Shown: positions 8,266 to 18,078, counted from the first letter of the stretch. The stretch is 34,295 nucleotides of DNA from Thiotrichaceae bacterium UBA7357 (GCA_002470825.1 DKOR01000025.1:3503-37797), one strand, 5' to 3'. Program-made: numbers and translations. Notes: generated from the sequence alone by a model not told the origin.

Positions 8266-9465
8266 ATGACACAATCGAAATCACTAAAAGCAGAATCAAT
8301 TTTGCCTCTTCCTGATCAGGATGCACTCATTCAAAGTGAAAAGCTAATCAAGCTCATTAAAGCATCGATACATATGAAAGGTGGTGCAATTGGCTTTGAT
8401 GAATTTATGAAACTAGCTCTATATGAACCTGGATTAGGTTATTATAGTGCAGGCAGTCGTAAGTTTGGTGCGGATGGAGATTTCGTGACTGCACCAGAAT
8501 TATCACCAATCTTTTCACAGTGTTTGGCAAATCAATGTGAGCAGATATTAAATGAACTCGATACTGGTACTATCCTGGAATTAGGTGCAGGTACAGGTGC
8601 TATGGCTAGAGATATATTACTAGAATTAGAAAAACAGAATTCGTTGCCTGATCAATACATGATTCTTGAAATAAGTGCAGATCTAAAACAGCGACAACAA
8701 TGCAACTTAAGAGAAACTATTCCACATCTTTTTGATCGCGTAGTTTGGTTAGATACTCTGCCAAAGGAGGAGATCACTGGTGTAATTCTCGCTAATGAGG
8801 TGTTAGATTCATTACCTGTGAAGAGATTTAAAAAGACATCCTCAGGTTTTAAAGAAATGAAGATTGGGTTAGATGATGACCAATTTGTCTGGGTTGATAG
8901 TCATGCGGAAGGTGATTTACTTAAAAATATCGAAGAATTAGAAAATGATTTATCAACATTATTTCCTGATAATTATATCTCTGAGGTCAATACTCAGCTC
9001 GGAAAATGGTTAAATAGCTTAAAGGGAATACTAAATAAAGGTGTGATGATATTTATTGATTATGGTTATTCGGCTGGAGAGTATTACCATCCTGAAAGAA
9101 TGGACGGTAGTTTGTTGTGCCATTATCGCCATCGAGTGCACTCGGACCCATTTTATAATGTCGGTTTACAAGACATAACATGCTCCGTTAATTTTACCGC
9201 AGTTGCTGATTGTGCTGACTCAATCGGTTTTCATGTTAATGGTTATACAAATCAAACCTATTTTCTTTTTGGTTGTGGTCTTGAGAAACTACTTGCAAAT
9301 AAAAATGAACTTGATAATAAATCCCAAACTCAAATAGCACAGCAAATACAGATATTGACTCTGCCGGAAGAAATGGGCGAACGTTTCAAAGTTATGGCAC
9401 TTACAACTGAGTATGATAATGTTTTGAAAGGTTTTGCAATAATGGATCAACGTGTTCGCTTATAA
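8266..9465 (+). CDS. SAM-dependent methyltransferase, MidA/NDUFAF7 family (DUF185)
   Basis: 399 residues. The family start GAIGFDEFMKLALYEPGLGYYSAG is followed by FVTAPELSPIFSQ and the SAM-binding loop ILELGAGTGAMARD near residues 105-118. GVILANEVLDSLPV and FIDYGYSAGEYYHPERMDGSLLCHYRH complete the family pattern. Mitochondrial members (NDUFAF7/MidA) methylate an arginine of the complex I subunit NDUFS2; the bacterial target is not established. A GGAG ribosome binding site (8257-8260) lies 5 bases before the ATG. It overlaps the next lipoprotein frame by 14 bases and is divergent from the pteridine reductase. Confidence 0.92.
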   Translation: MTQSKSLKAESILPLPDQDALIQSEKLIKLIKASIHMKGGAIGFDEFMKLALYEPGLGYYSAGSRKFGADGDFVTAPELSPIFSQCLANQCEQILNELDTGTILELGAGTGAMARDILLELEKQNSLPDQYMILEISADLKQRQQCNLRETIPHLFDRVVWLDTLPKEEITGVILANEVLDSLPVKRFKKTSSGFKEMKIGLDDDQFVWVDSHAEGDLLKNIEELENDLSTLFPDNYISEVNTQLGKWLNSLKGILNKGVMIFIDYGYSAGEYYHPERMDGSLLCHYRHRVHSDPFYNVGLQDITCSVNFTAVADCADSIGFHVNGYTNQTYFLFGCGLEKLLANKNELDNKSQTQIAQQIQILTLPEEMGERFKVMALTTEYDNVLKGFAIMDQRVRL

Positions 9466-10186
9466 ATTAAAAATATCCTTGCAGCAATGCATAGCAATAT
9501 TAATTTCACTATTCTTATTATCTTCATGCAATAAAGATATTGTAAGAAGGAGCGTGCCTGTTGAAAATATTATTAGTGTTACAGGAATAGCAAAAACAGA
9601 GATTGATAATGTACTTGATTTTCATATTAGAGAAACACAGCGATTATTAAAAAAACTAATGCTCAAACTTTATAAACGTAATCCACGTGAGCTTAAAAAA
9701 AATGATCTTGAATTTCCACAAGAACACATCGTTAGACTATTTGAATTAGAACACACCTGGGATTTTCCAGAGTTCAAAGGTAATTATGATATTAATATAA
9801 TTAATTTAACATTTTCTGATAGTTATAAGGGTGATCGAGTATTTTCATTTATTGCTGGTTTAACATCTATGATTATGAAATCTTATAATTATCAATCAGA
9901 GTTTTATATATTCGATTCAGTTGATCCACAAAAACTTTATAATGCAGCCCGAAATATTGAGATTGCTGTATGGAAATTAGGTCACAACGTTGATTTAAGT
10001 GGAGAGTTATTCTTATATAGTAATTCACTGTCTGCAGGAGGAGTCACCAATCTGAGCTATGAGAGGCTATGTGGTAAGCTTATCGCGACACAGGACAATA
10101 TTGCAAAAATTATCGCTAATAAAAAAAATCAGAAAATAACGTCGGTTATGCAAAGTATGGCATCAGCGATATTTTTACCCATCTGA
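9452..10186 (+). CDS. Putative lipoprotein, unknown function
   Basis: 244 residues from a GTG start inside the end of the methyltransferase gene; a TTG at about 9479 is an alternative. The N-terminus is hydrophobic (IAILISLFLLSSC) with a lipobox cysteine at residue 26, so it is probably membrane-anchored in the periplasm. The mature part includes DNVLDFHIRETQRLLKKLMLKLYKRNPRELKK, LEHTWDFPEFKG and a later region VDPQKLYNAARNIEIAVWKLGHN. Helical segments dominate and no catalytic motif stands out. The closing part (NLSYERLCGKLIATQDNIAKIIANK) looks like a helical tail. I do not recognise the family. The overlap with the methyltransferase and the 29-base gap to uppP suggest one transcription unit. 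Confidence 0.75.
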   Translation: MFAYKLKISLQQCIAILISLFLLSSCNKDIVRRSVPVENIISVTGIAKTEIDNVLDFHIRETQRLLKKLMLKLYKRNPRELKKNDLEFPQEHIVRLFELEHTWDFPEFKGNYDINIINLTFSDSYKGDRVFSFIAGLTSMIMKSYNYQSEFYIFDSVDPQKLYNAARNIEIAVWKLGHNVDLSGELFLYSNSLSAGGVTNLSYERLCGKLIATQDNIAKIIANKKNQKITSVMQSMASAIFLPI

Positions 10187-10215
10187 TATTTCTTATACTT
10201 ATATGATATAAAACA

Positions 10216-11016
10216 TTGAATCTAATACAACTCATCATTACCGCATTAATTCAGGGAGTCACTGAGTTCTTGCCTGTTTCAAGTTCAGCACATCTAATCC
10301 TCGTCCCTATATTAGTAAATTGGCAGGACCAAGGTTTAGCTATAGATGTTGCCGCTCATTTTGGCACTCTGTTTGCTGTAGTATTCTACTTAAGAAAAGA
10401 TGTCTTGCGCATATTAATTGCCGGAATCGACTCAATAAAAAATAAACAAGCAGAGACTCAAGACAGTAGGTTGTTTTGGTATTTAGTCATTGCTAGTTTA
10501 CCAACACTAGCAGCAGGTTTTTTATTAAGGGAATTCGTGTCAGTTTACTTACGAAATCCTTTAATCATCGCTTATGCATCTATAGGATTTGGTTTGCTGC
10601 TTGGGTATTCGGATGTGAAAGGAAAACGACTAAGGCAGATAGAATCTATTAATCTGCGTGATGCGATTTTAATTGGATTAGCCCAAGTATTGGCATTAGT
10701 ACCGGGAACATCGCGTTCAGGAATAACAATAACTGCTGCTTTGATATTAGGGCTAGATCGAAAAAGTGCAGCACGATTTTCATTCCTGATGGCCATACCG
10801 ATTCTATTGACTGCTGGTTGTTACGAAGCTTTAAAGGTAGTCACTTTAGAATTAAATATAGACATACTCACCTTTTTTATAACGGTATTACTTTCTGCTG
10901 TAAGCGCATTTCTGAGTATCCATTTTTTTATGAAATTTATGGATAAAATTGGGATGTTACCATTCGTGATTTATCGAGTGACTTTAGGAGGTGTTTTACT
11001 CTTTCTTTTTATATAA
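10216..11016 (+). CDS. uppP: Undecaprenyl-diphosphatase UppP (BacA)
   Basis: Dephosphorylates undecaprenyl diphosphate at the inner membrane so that the lipid carrier of peptidoglycan synthesis can be reused; excess confers bacitracin resistance in the family. The 266-residue protein is almost entirely membrane helices. It has the two family motifs: EFLPVSSSAHLILVP near residues 17-31, with the catalytic glutamate, and LVPGTSRSGITITAALILG near residues 160-180. The start is a TTG (10216-10218), because MNLIQLIITALIQG aligns with the family N-terminus and no ATG fits; no strong ribosome binding site is visible. It follows the lipoprotein by 29 bases. Confidence 0.95.
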   Translation: MNLIQLIITALIQGVTEFLPVSSSAHLILVPILVNWQDQGLAIDVAAHFGTLFAVVFYLRKDVLRILIAGIDSIKNKQAETQDSRLFWYLVIASLPTLAAGFLLREFVSVYLRNPLIIAYASIGFGLLLGYSDVKGKRLRQIESINLRDAILIGLAQVLALVPGTSRSGITITAALILGLDRKSAARFSFLMAIPILLTAGCYEALKVVTLELNIDILTFFITVLLSAVSAFLSIHFFMKFMDKIGMLPFVIYRVTLGGVLLFLFI

Positions 11017-11244
11017 CTGAATTGGATTAGTACTTTTAAAATTGATAGCTTGTTCACCATCTAATTATGATAATACTATAGTCATCGAGTTAGAAAATGA
11101 TTTTTTCATTCATAGAACTGGAAAGTAAATATGCTGGTTTCTTTATAAGAATGAAATGATCTTACATATTCAAATCTTATTACTATATTCTGTAATTATA
11201 ATTATAACTATAAATGTAGCATGATTATTTTCAACAGATATTTT

Positions 11245-12462
11245 TCAAGGGTGATGGGTTGACATGTGTTTTATATTCTCTATGCGCTTATTTTTAATTT
11301 CTTGACCAAGAGCTTTTCCCTTTAGCCCTTGTTTTTGTAATGTTAGACTAATAACTTCACTGGCCGCCTTGAACGCTTTTTGGAAATATTCTGCTTGCGG
11401 ATATTCTCGATTTTCAAAACCAGCACGACCTTTTGCGTCGGCCTCGCAGGCGATTAGGAATTGCTCGAAACGCTTGGTTCTTCTGAAAGCGTCGAGCTGT
11501 TCGAGTTTTTTTAATACTGTTTCAGGTTTCATTTCTTGTATACGATGACAGTCGAGATGAAACTTTGAAACGTTCATGGCAAGATCGCGATATTTATTTG
11601 GTATCCGATAACGTTCACAAAGTTTAGCTATGATTTTTGCGCCACGTTCTTCGTGCCCATGATGGCTAGGTAGCTTGTCTTTTGGTGTAGTTCCCTTACC
11701 AAGATCATGAACCAGAACAGCAAATCTAACCATCGGGTCATTAGATAAGCGGGTTGACTGATTTAGGCTCATAATGGTGTGAAGTCCCGTATCAATTTCG
11801 GGATGGAACTTTTTTGTTTGTGGAATACCAAAGAGAGCTTGTACTTCGGGAAATAATTTCTTTAAAGCGCCACAGGATTGCAATGCCAATATAAAGCGTG
11901 CGGGGTATTTTCCGGATAAAGCTTTTTCCAGCTCGGTCCAAACACGTTCAGGAGCCAGAAATTTTAATTCATCTGATTCAGAGATGCTTTTCAATAATAC
12001 CATTGTTTCCGGTGCAATTTTGAAGCCTAGGCTAGCTGCAAAACGACTAATACGTAATACTCTTAGCGGGTCCTCGACAAAAGCCGGAGAGACATGGCGC
12101 AATATTTTTTCTTTTAAATCTTCTAAGCCACCATAAGGGTCAATAATGACACCATTTTTATCTTCCGCTATAGCATTGATTGTGAGGTCTCTGCGTTGTA
12201 GGTCCTCTTCCAGTGTGACGTTAGGAGACGTATGAAAGATGAAACCTTTATAACCTCTGCCGGTTTTTCTCTCTTTACGAGCTAAAGCATATTCTTCTTT
12301 TGTTTCAGGGTGAAGGAAAACAGGGAAGTCTTTACCAATAGGCCTGAAGCCTTTATTCAGCATTTTTTCTGGTGTTGCTCCTACGACTACCCAATCTCGA
12401 TCATTAACCGGTAGATGTAATAGTTTATCACGTACGGCTCCTCCAACTAGATAAGTTTGCAT
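11245..12462 (-). CDS. cca: Multifunctional CCA tRNA nucleotidyltransferase / HD phosphohydrolase
   Basis: Adds or repairs the 3' CCA end of tRNAs. The 405-residue protein matches the long gammaproteobacterial type. The N-terminal class II nucleotidyltransferase reads YLVGGAVRDKLLHLPVNDRDWVVVG, with the catalytic acidic residues in NDRDW, then EEDLQRRDLTINAIA and the CCA-domain segment EDPLRVLRISRFAASLGF. A C-terminal HD domain (LVHDLGKGTTP, then HHGHEERG) gives phosphohydrolase activities in this family. It is the last gene of the slt, NDUFA9-like, cca unit, 37 bases after the oxidoreductase. No defect is visible. Confidence 0.96.
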   Translation of the reverse strand: MQTYLVGGAVRDKLLHLPVNDRDWVVVGATPEKMLNKGFRPIGKDFPVFLHPETKEEYALARKERKTGRGYKGFIFHTSPNVTLEEDLQRRDLTINAIAEDKNGVIIDPYGGLEDLKEKILRHVSPAFVEDPLRVLRISRFAASLGFKIAPETMVLLKSISESDELKFLAPERVWTELEKALSGKYPARFILALQSCGALKKLFPEVQALFGIPQTKKFHPEIDTGLHTIMSLNQSTRLSNDPMVRFAVLVHDLGKGTTPKDKLPSHHGHEERGAKIIAKLCERYRIPNKYRDLAMNVSKFHLDCHRIQEMKPETVLKKLEQLDAFRRTKRFEQFLIACEADAKGRAGFENREYPQAEYFQKAFKAASEVISLTLQKQGLKGKALGQEIKNKRIENIKHMSTHHP

Positions 12463-12499
12463 ATGAATATCTTATATGTAAGAAATATCAATAACCAAA

Positions 12500-13462
12500 T
12501 TATCTTCGTATTCTAGTACGAAATTTTGTATAGCTAGATCGATAGGATATGTTATTTAGATACTGGGGGACGATACTTTCTATCGTTGTAGTCTTAATCT
12601 GATAGCGAGCAAAGTCATCGCATTCACAAAGGCTATCTGTTCTCGCTGAAAGATAATTGTCTGTTGAAAAGGGTTTTCCTGGCACAAAGTCAAAAATGGT
12701 TGCCTGTACTCGAGATAGCATATTATTTAATGAAATAATTTTTCGCTTTAAACCTAATGTCTGTGAAGTATAATCAACTAGCTCTCTTAGTGTATAAATA
12801 CGTGGGCCACATAATTGAAATTTTTTATTATAACTTTCTGGATCATTCAATGTTCGTGTCATCATCTCAATTACATCCAGAAGATAGACAGGTGAAAATT
12901 TTGTTGCATGACAGGCTAGTGGAAAAAATAGTGGTGTCATTTTTAGTAAGGTTGCAAACTTATTGAAGAAGCTATCATTTCCCCCAAAAATGATTGATGG
13001 TCGAAAACTGGTGACATTTATTCCAATATTTTTTGAATGTAATAAATCTTCAGCTTCACCTTTGGTTTGTAAATAATGACTCTCACCATTTTTCGCATCT
13101 GCATTTAGTGCGCTCATTTGTAGAAGTCGTTTAATACCAACCTTACCACATGCCTTTATTAATTTTTCGACCAGCTCAACATGTACATGCCTGAAGCCTT
13201 TGCCATTATTTCCTCTTTCATTGAGGATACCAATCAGATTGATGACTACATCACAGCCAGCAAGATGCATTTCGAGTTTTTTAAGATCATGTATATCAGT
13301 TTGTACCAATTCTAAATTCGGTAAGATGATGAGGTCACTACGATTATCTTCACGGTTGCGGGTTAAAATTTTTAATTTATAACCTTCCTCCGATAAGCGG
13401 TTGCATAAAGAACGACCGACGAAGCCGGTTCCTCCAAGGATCGCGATATGTTTAATAGACAT
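12500..13462 (-). CDS. NAD(P)-binding oxidoreductase, complex I NDUFA9 subunit family
   Basis: 320-residue extended/atypical short-chain dehydrogenase. The Rossmann start IAILGGTGFVGRSLCNRL has the GxxGxxG loop. The family segments are CDVVINLIGILNERG, HVELVEKLIKACGKVGIKRLLQMSALNA and RPSIIFGGNDSFFNKFATLL. YLQTKGEAEDLL holds the Tyr and Lys of the active-site region. Mitochondrial NDUFA9 is an accessory complex I subunit that binds NADPH; bacterial relatives have no agreed role. Its start overlaps the transglycosylase gene by 11 bases, and cca follows after 37. The C-terminal tail (YRSSYTKFRTRIRR) is basic and poorly conserved. Confidence 0.9.
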   Translation of the reverse strand: MSIKHIAILGGTGFVGRSLCNRLSEEGYKLKILTRNREDNRSDLIILPNLELVQTDIHDLKKLEMHLAGCDVVINLIGILNERGNNGKGFRHVHVELVEKLIKACGKVGIKRLLQMSALNADAKNGESHYLQTKGEAEDLLHSKNIGINVTSFRPSIIFGGNDSFFNKFATLLKMTPLFFPLACHATKFSPVYLLDVIEMMTRTLNDPESYNKKFQLCGPRIYTLRELVDYTSQTLGLKRKIISLNNMLSRVQATIFDFVPGKPFSTDNYLSARTDSLCECDDFARYQIKTTTIESIVPQYLNNISYRSSYTKFRTRIRR

Positions 13463-15449
13463 GTTTATTCTCAGTAATATTAATTTCAGTACAACCTGAA
13501 CTGTCAGCTAGATTATGATTTTTTGATACTATTATTTGCATTCGTTTCTTAATAGGTTTGACTTTTAATTTTAATCGCCAATCATAAATATTGGCAAATG
13601 CTAATACGCGACGAACATATTTACGAGTTTCATCGAATGGAATCTTTTCCACCCATACATCAGGCTCTTCACAACCTTCTTTAGGTAGCCATTTTGACAC
13701 ACGATGTGGACCGGCATTATAAGCAGCGGTCGCTAATACGATATTACCATTAAAATCAGTCAACATTTTTTTCATATAAGCACTACCAATAGGAATATTA
13801 GTTTCAGCTTTTCTTAATTTACTCGTCTTGAAACCTTTTAAACCGATATATTTTGCCATATAACGTCCGGTTTTAGGCATTACTTGCATTAAGCCTAATG
13901 CACCCGCAGGAGAACTCACATCCTCAATAAAAGCACTCTCCGCACGTACTAAACCATATAACCAGCTAGCATCTATATTTCTTTTCTTAGCATATTTATC
14001 AAGTAGTGCACTAAATAATATAGGAAATCGTAAAACTAAATCATCATAGGCTTTGGCTCGATGCATAGTTATTATGGCTCTATTATGCCAACCCCATTGT
14101 GATGCAACAGCTGCTGCCATTTGCATCTGGTACGTTGTCATTTTGTCTAAAGCATGTTGCCATTCGCGTCTTGCGGGGTATGGCATACTTAGTTTATAAA
14201 ATTCATAAGAACGTTTCATTGCAGGCAGTGATGCAACCTTAGAAAATTCTTCTCTGTTTTTTGGGATTGGATAATGATTCATATCATAGGTGATATTAAT
14301 TCTGTCGGCAGCAAGAAAACCATAATAATCACGTTCTTTTGCTATCTTTTTATAAATCTCATGCGCTTTATTGAGTTCACCTGTCTCTTCCAGCGCGCGC
14401 GCATGCCAGTAGCTCCAGCGAAGTTCCATATCGATATCGGGAGCTTGTCCAGTGGTCCACTTCTTTAAGGCGAGCCAGTCTTCGTTAGCTAATGCTGTGG
14501 TCAACCTATAATGAAACACCTGTTTATTGACATGTTGATTATCAATTTCATCGAGAAGTTGTAATGCTAAATTACTTTTATTCTTTGCTGCACGTATAGC
14601 AAGCGTTCTTTCAATCTCGGCAATTTCACTGAGGGTAAATGAGTATTGTTCTTTTAATTCATTTAAACGTTGGGTTGCCTTGATAACGTCATATCTTGCT
14701 AAACGTAAAATGCCATGCGCCAATATCTCTCTGGCAATAGGTGTGTTTTCAAGTTTTGGCTTATATGTATATTTATATGGATTTTGATATATTTGAACCC
14801 ATATTTTTGCAAGTGCCTTATATTTTGGTTCGAGGCGCTTAGACAAATAATTAACTAAATTAAGTTGATCATTCCGGATCGACAATCGGAGTCGTTTCCA
14901 CACCAATTCATTAGTCATGAAATCACTTTTATATAGCAATGCAAAAGCAGGATCACATTGTGGAGGAAGTGACTTCCCCACAAGCCAAGTAGTGCGTATG
15001 TCCTCCAGCAGAAATGTATTATTATTTGTCTTTATCCTAGCTTGTAGTTGATGACATTCCATTTTGACATCTAATTGCGGCGTATAATTGTCAAGAAAGG
15101 TTTGCCAGTGACTTCTTTTCACCAAAAGTTTCAACCATGATTTACGCAATCCAGCAGTAACAGGTAAATCATAATAACGTTTCAGGAAGTCTATGATCTC
15201 ATCATCCTTTATTTTAGATAGATTTCTTCGGAGATATTCGTATCGCAGATAGGGATAAAGTGGATAATCTTTCAGTGTGTTTGCTATCTTACCGAATGTC
15301 CTATACTGCCTAGTATCTAATGCTTTTTTTGCAGCAAGATAATCTTCGCGTTGAAATTCAATTGATTTAGCAAAGACAGGAGAGTTTGATATTGTCAAAA
15401 CAACTATAATAAAAAAGCTTAATATCGCTCGTTGTATTAAGTCGGTCAT
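13452..15449 (-). CDS. slt: Soluble lytic murein transglycosylase (Slt70 type)
   Basis: Periplasmic enzyme that cleaves peptidoglycan glycan strands with formation of 1,6-anhydro-muramic ends. With the ATG at 15449 the protein has 665 residues and a clear signal peptide (MTDLIQRAILSFFIIVVLTI, cleavage likely after PVFA). An in-frame ATG at 15491 adds 14 polar residues and cannot be excluded. A long superhelical, alpha-helical U/L domain fills the first 480 residues. The C-terminal catalytic domain has GLVRAESAFIEDVSSPAGAL with the catalytic glutamate, GLMQVMPKTGRYMAKY, and LATAAYNAGPHRVSKWLP. It is the first gene of slt, NDUFA9-like, cca. Confidence 0.94.
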   Translation of the reverse strand: MTDLIQRAILSFFIIVVLTISNSPVFAKSIEFQREDYLAAKKALDTRQYRTFGKIANTLKDYPLYPYLRYEYLRRNLSKIKDDEIIDFLKRYYDLPVTAGLRKSWLKLLVKRSHWQTFLDNYTPQLDVKMECHQLQARIKTNNNTFLLEDIRTTWLVGKSLPPQCDPAFALLYKSDFMTNELVWKRLRLSIRNDQLNLVNYLSKRLEPKYKALAKIWVQIYQNPYKYTYKPKLENTPIAREILAHGILRLARYDVIKATQRLNELKEQYSFTLSEIAEIERTLAIRAAKNKSNLALQLLDEIDNQHVNKQVFHYRLTTALANEDWLALKKWTTGQAPDIDMELRWSYWHARALEETGELNKAHEIYKKIAKERDYYGFLAADRINITYDMNHYPIPKNREEFSKVASLPAMKRSYEFYKLSMPYPARREWQHALDKMTTYQMQMAAAVASQWGWHNRAIITMHRAKAYDDLVLRFPILFSALLDKYAKKRNIDASWLYGLVRAESAFIEDVSSPAGALGLMQVMPKTGRYMAKYIGLKGFKTSKLRKAETNIPIGSAYMKKMLTDFNGNIVLATAAYNAGPHRVSKWLPKEGCEEPDVWVEKIPFDETRKYVRRVLAFANIYDWRLKLKVKPIKKRMQIIVSKNHNLADSSGCTEINITENKHVY

Positions 15450-15713
15450 AGAATACTTATTCTCTATTTTTAGATTAGCTTTTATTTGCATGGATTAGTC
15501 TTACTTAAAATTGACATTAAGAATCGTTCATATTTGACAATGAATAGTAGTGACATAGTTAAAGAAATCCAATATGAGTAATCACGATTCTTTGCAGATA
15601 ACACGCTGATATTAAATAAAATCGCCCAATGTAAGACATATCATTCTGAATAAGTGATTTAAGGTATGATATATCTTATATGTAATTTATAAATCATTAA
15701 CAGTAAATAATTC

Positions 15714-16520
15714 ATGTTGCCTGAAATTACAATACAAATTATTGTTTTTTATACTTTAACAGGTTTTTTTGCGGGTCTTGTTGGAGGTATGACTGGGTTA
15801 AGTGGCGGCGTCATTATTGTTCCTATTCTACATTTTTTATTTATGACACAAGAATTCCCACTAAACATGCTCATGCAATTGGCAGTAACCACCTCATTAG
15901 CAACGATTATTGTCACATCCCTATCTGCTACTTATATGCATGATAGAAAAGGAAGTGTGTTGTGGGCGCCCGTGCGTCGAATTGCTCCAGGGTTATTAAT
16001 AGGTGCTTCTTTAGGGGCGCTATTAGCAGATTTTGTTTCGAGCGGGGTCTTGCGAATTGTCTTTGGGTTATTCGAAATATTAGTCGGTATTCAAATGTGG
16101 TTAAATTTTAAACCAAAAGCACATTCAGCTTTACCAGGAACACTAGGTCTGGTGAGTTCTGGTTTTGGTATTGGTCTGCTTTCAACCTTGATGGGAATTG
16201 GTGGTGGTACCCTGACTGTGCCATTCTTACTTTGGTGTAATATCAACATGCGAAATGCAGTGGCAGTCTCGTCAGCATGTGGATTTCCGATAGCGGTTGC
16301 TGCAACAATTGCATTGGTTATTGTCGGCTGGAATGAGGAAGCTATTCCGGCGCATTCACTAGGTTATTTGTATTGGCCCGCTGCAATTATTATTAGTGCG
16401 ATGACCATTCTTTTCGCACCCTTGGGTGCTCGATTAGCTCATTATCTTCCAATTGTCATTTTGAAACGTATTTTTTCAGTTCTCTTAGTGATGGTAGGAA
16501 CACAAATGCTAGTATCTTGA
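15714..16520 (+). CDS. TauE/SafE family membrane permease
   Basis: 268 residues with about eight hydrophobic segments. The glycine-rich repeat typical of the family occurs twice: GFFAGLVGGMTGLSGGVIIVP near residues 17-37 and GFGIGLLSTLMGIGGGTLTVPFL near residues 148-170. Members export sulfite, sulfoacetate or other organic anions; the substrate here cannot be told from sequence. It stands alone, divergent from slt with a 220-base gap and 176 bases before the DUF427 gene. cysDN about 8 kb away is not close enough to argue for sulfite. Confidence 0.9.
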   Translation: MLPEITIQIIVFYTLTGFFAGLVGGMTGLSGGVIIVPILHFLFMTQEFPLNMLMQLAVTTSLATIIVTSLSATYMHDRKGSVLWAPVRRIAPGLLIGASLGALLADFVSSGVLRIVFGLFEILVGIQMWLNFKPKAHSALPGTLGLVSSGFGIGLLSTLMGIGGGTLTVPFLLWCNINMRNAVAVSSACGFPIAVAATIALVIVGWNEEAIPAHSLGYLYWPAAIIISAMTILFAPLGARLAHYLPIVILKRIFSVLLVMVGTQMLVS

Positions 16521-16696
16521 ATAATTTACAAAGTGACTGCGCGTTATTAGATAGTGTCAGTGATATGCTAATCCAAGTTTACGCTTAAATTTATTGATGT
16601 GATCTTGGTTGTTTTCACTATAGATTAAAAATGTCAGTTTAGAACATTGAGCCGACTCAATCAGTCTGATAAATCTAACAATAATTGGAGAATAAA

Positions 16697-16981
16697 ATGG
16701 CAAAAGCAATCTGGAATGAAGCGATATTGGCAGAGAGTAAGGATTTTGAAGTAGTAGAAGGTAATGTTTATTTCCCAATGGACTCAATTAATAAAAAATA
16801 TTTCAATACTAGTGATACTCATTCAACCTGTTTTTGGAAAGGTAATGCGAGTTATTATAATTTAGAAGTAAGTGGTCAAATGAATAAAGATGCGGCTTGG
16901 TATTACCCAGAACCTAAATCAAAGGCTGAAAATATAAAGAATTATGTTGCGTTTTGGAAAGGTGTCGAAATAGTGAAATAG
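16697..16981 (+). CDS. DUF427 domain protein
   Basis: 94 residues from the ATG at 16697, which has a GGAG ribosome binding site at 16687-16690; a TTG four codons upstream is less likely. The protein shows the DUF427 pattern: MAKAIWNEAILAES, VVEGNVYFPMDSINKKYF, SDTHSTCFWKGNASYY and DAAWYYPEPKSKAENIKNYVAFWKGV. The family is a small beta-rich fold, common in bacteria and fungi, with no firmly established function. It is convergent with hemH, 14 bases apart. It is intact. Confidence 0.93.
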   Translation: MAKAIWNEAILAESKDFEVVEGNVYFPMDSINKKYFNTSDTHSTCFWKGNASYYNLEVSGQMNKDAAWYYPEPKSKAENIKNYVAFWKGVEIVK

Positions 16982-16995
16982 TATTTTATTGGTAA

Positions 16996-18078
16996 TTATT
17001 GCGTGGAACCTAATTTTTTAGCTCTTTCCGAACTACAATTTGAGCTTTCAATTTTTGTATCCCAACCCTTGAAATGTAATTGAATAATTGAACTTAACAC
17101 ATCAATGTGTTCATCTGAATCATTCAATGCCGGAATATAAGAAAATTCTTCTCCTCCAGATGCAATGAAAAACTGTCTATTTTGCATGTCAATCTCTTCA
17201 ATCGTTTCGAGACAATCGGCAGAGAAACCTGGACACACTATCTGAACATGTTTTATGCCATTAGTTGCAAGTTCTTTTAATGTTATATCTGTATACGGTT
17301 GTAACCATTCTCTTGGTCCAAAGCGTGATTGAAATGTAAGTTGCCATTCATCTAGCTGTAGCTCCAGTTCTTCCGCAACAAGTCTAGCTGTTTTATGACA
17401 CTCACAATGATAGGGGTCGCCAGCAAGAAAATAATCTCTAGGTAATCCATGAAATGAGAAAATTAACTTTTCAGATTTTGTATGGGTTTGCCAATATTTT
17501 TTAATACTGTTTGCTAAAGCAGTGATGTAGTCAGGATTGTCATGATAGTGATTTATCATTCTAATCTCAGGGATCCAACGCCATCTCTTTAATACGTCAC
17601 TAACAGCATCGAATGTAGATGCTGTTGTAGCTGCTGAATATTGTGGATATAGTGGGAAAATTAATATGCGTTTTGCGTTAGCCGCACGTAATTTTTCCAA
17701 CCCAGCTTCAATTGAAGGGTTGCCATAACGCATGGCAAGCTCTACCTTTACGGGACCATTCATACGTTTGCTTAGTTCAGTTTGTATTTTATTAACTTGT
17801 TTTATCGTGATATCGAGTAGTGGTGAACCGTTTTCGGTCCAAACTTTTTTGTAGGCTTCAGCAGATCGGCGTGGACGGATTCGTAATATGATACAATGTA
17901 ATACGACCCACCAAATTATTTTGGGTGTTTCTATTACTCGCGGATCTGATAGAAATTCTCCCAGATATTTACGGACTGCTGTGGGCGTTGGTGCATCAGG
18001 AGTCCCCAGGTTGGTGATGAGCACACCGGTACAAGCGGGAGTATCATGTTTATAATCAGGATTACCTTTATATTTCAT
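16996..18078 (-). CDS. hemH: Ferrochelatase HemH
   Basis: Inserts ferrous iron into protoporphyrin IX, the last step of protoheme synthesis. The 360-residue protein begins its fold with GVLITNLGTPDAPTP. The catalytic histidine is H210 in FSFHGLP, and the acidic cluster is in GFSADCLETIEEID around residue 290. SRFGPREWLQPYTD is also family-typical. The gene is monocistronic as far as visible, convergent with the DUF427 gene, with a long gap upstream. The C-terminus carries about 15 extra polar residues. Confidence 0.96.
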   Translation of the reverse strand: MKYKGNPDYKHDTPACTGVLITNLGTPDAPTPTAVRKYLGEFLSDPRVIETPKIIWWVVLHCIILRIRPRRSAEAYKKVWTENGSPLLDITIKQVNKIQTELSKRMNGPVKVELAMRYGNPSIEAGLEKLRAANAKRILIFPLYPQYSAATTASTFDAVSDVLKRWRWIPEIRMINHYHDNPDYITALANSIKKYWQTHTKSEKLIFSFHGLPRDYFLAGDPYHCECHKTARLVAEELELQLDEWQLTFQSRFGPREWLQPYTDITLKELATNGIKHVQIVCPGFSADCLETIEEIDMQNRQFFIASGGEEFSYIPALNDSDEHIDVLSSIIQLHFKGWDTKIESSNCSSERAKKLGSTQ

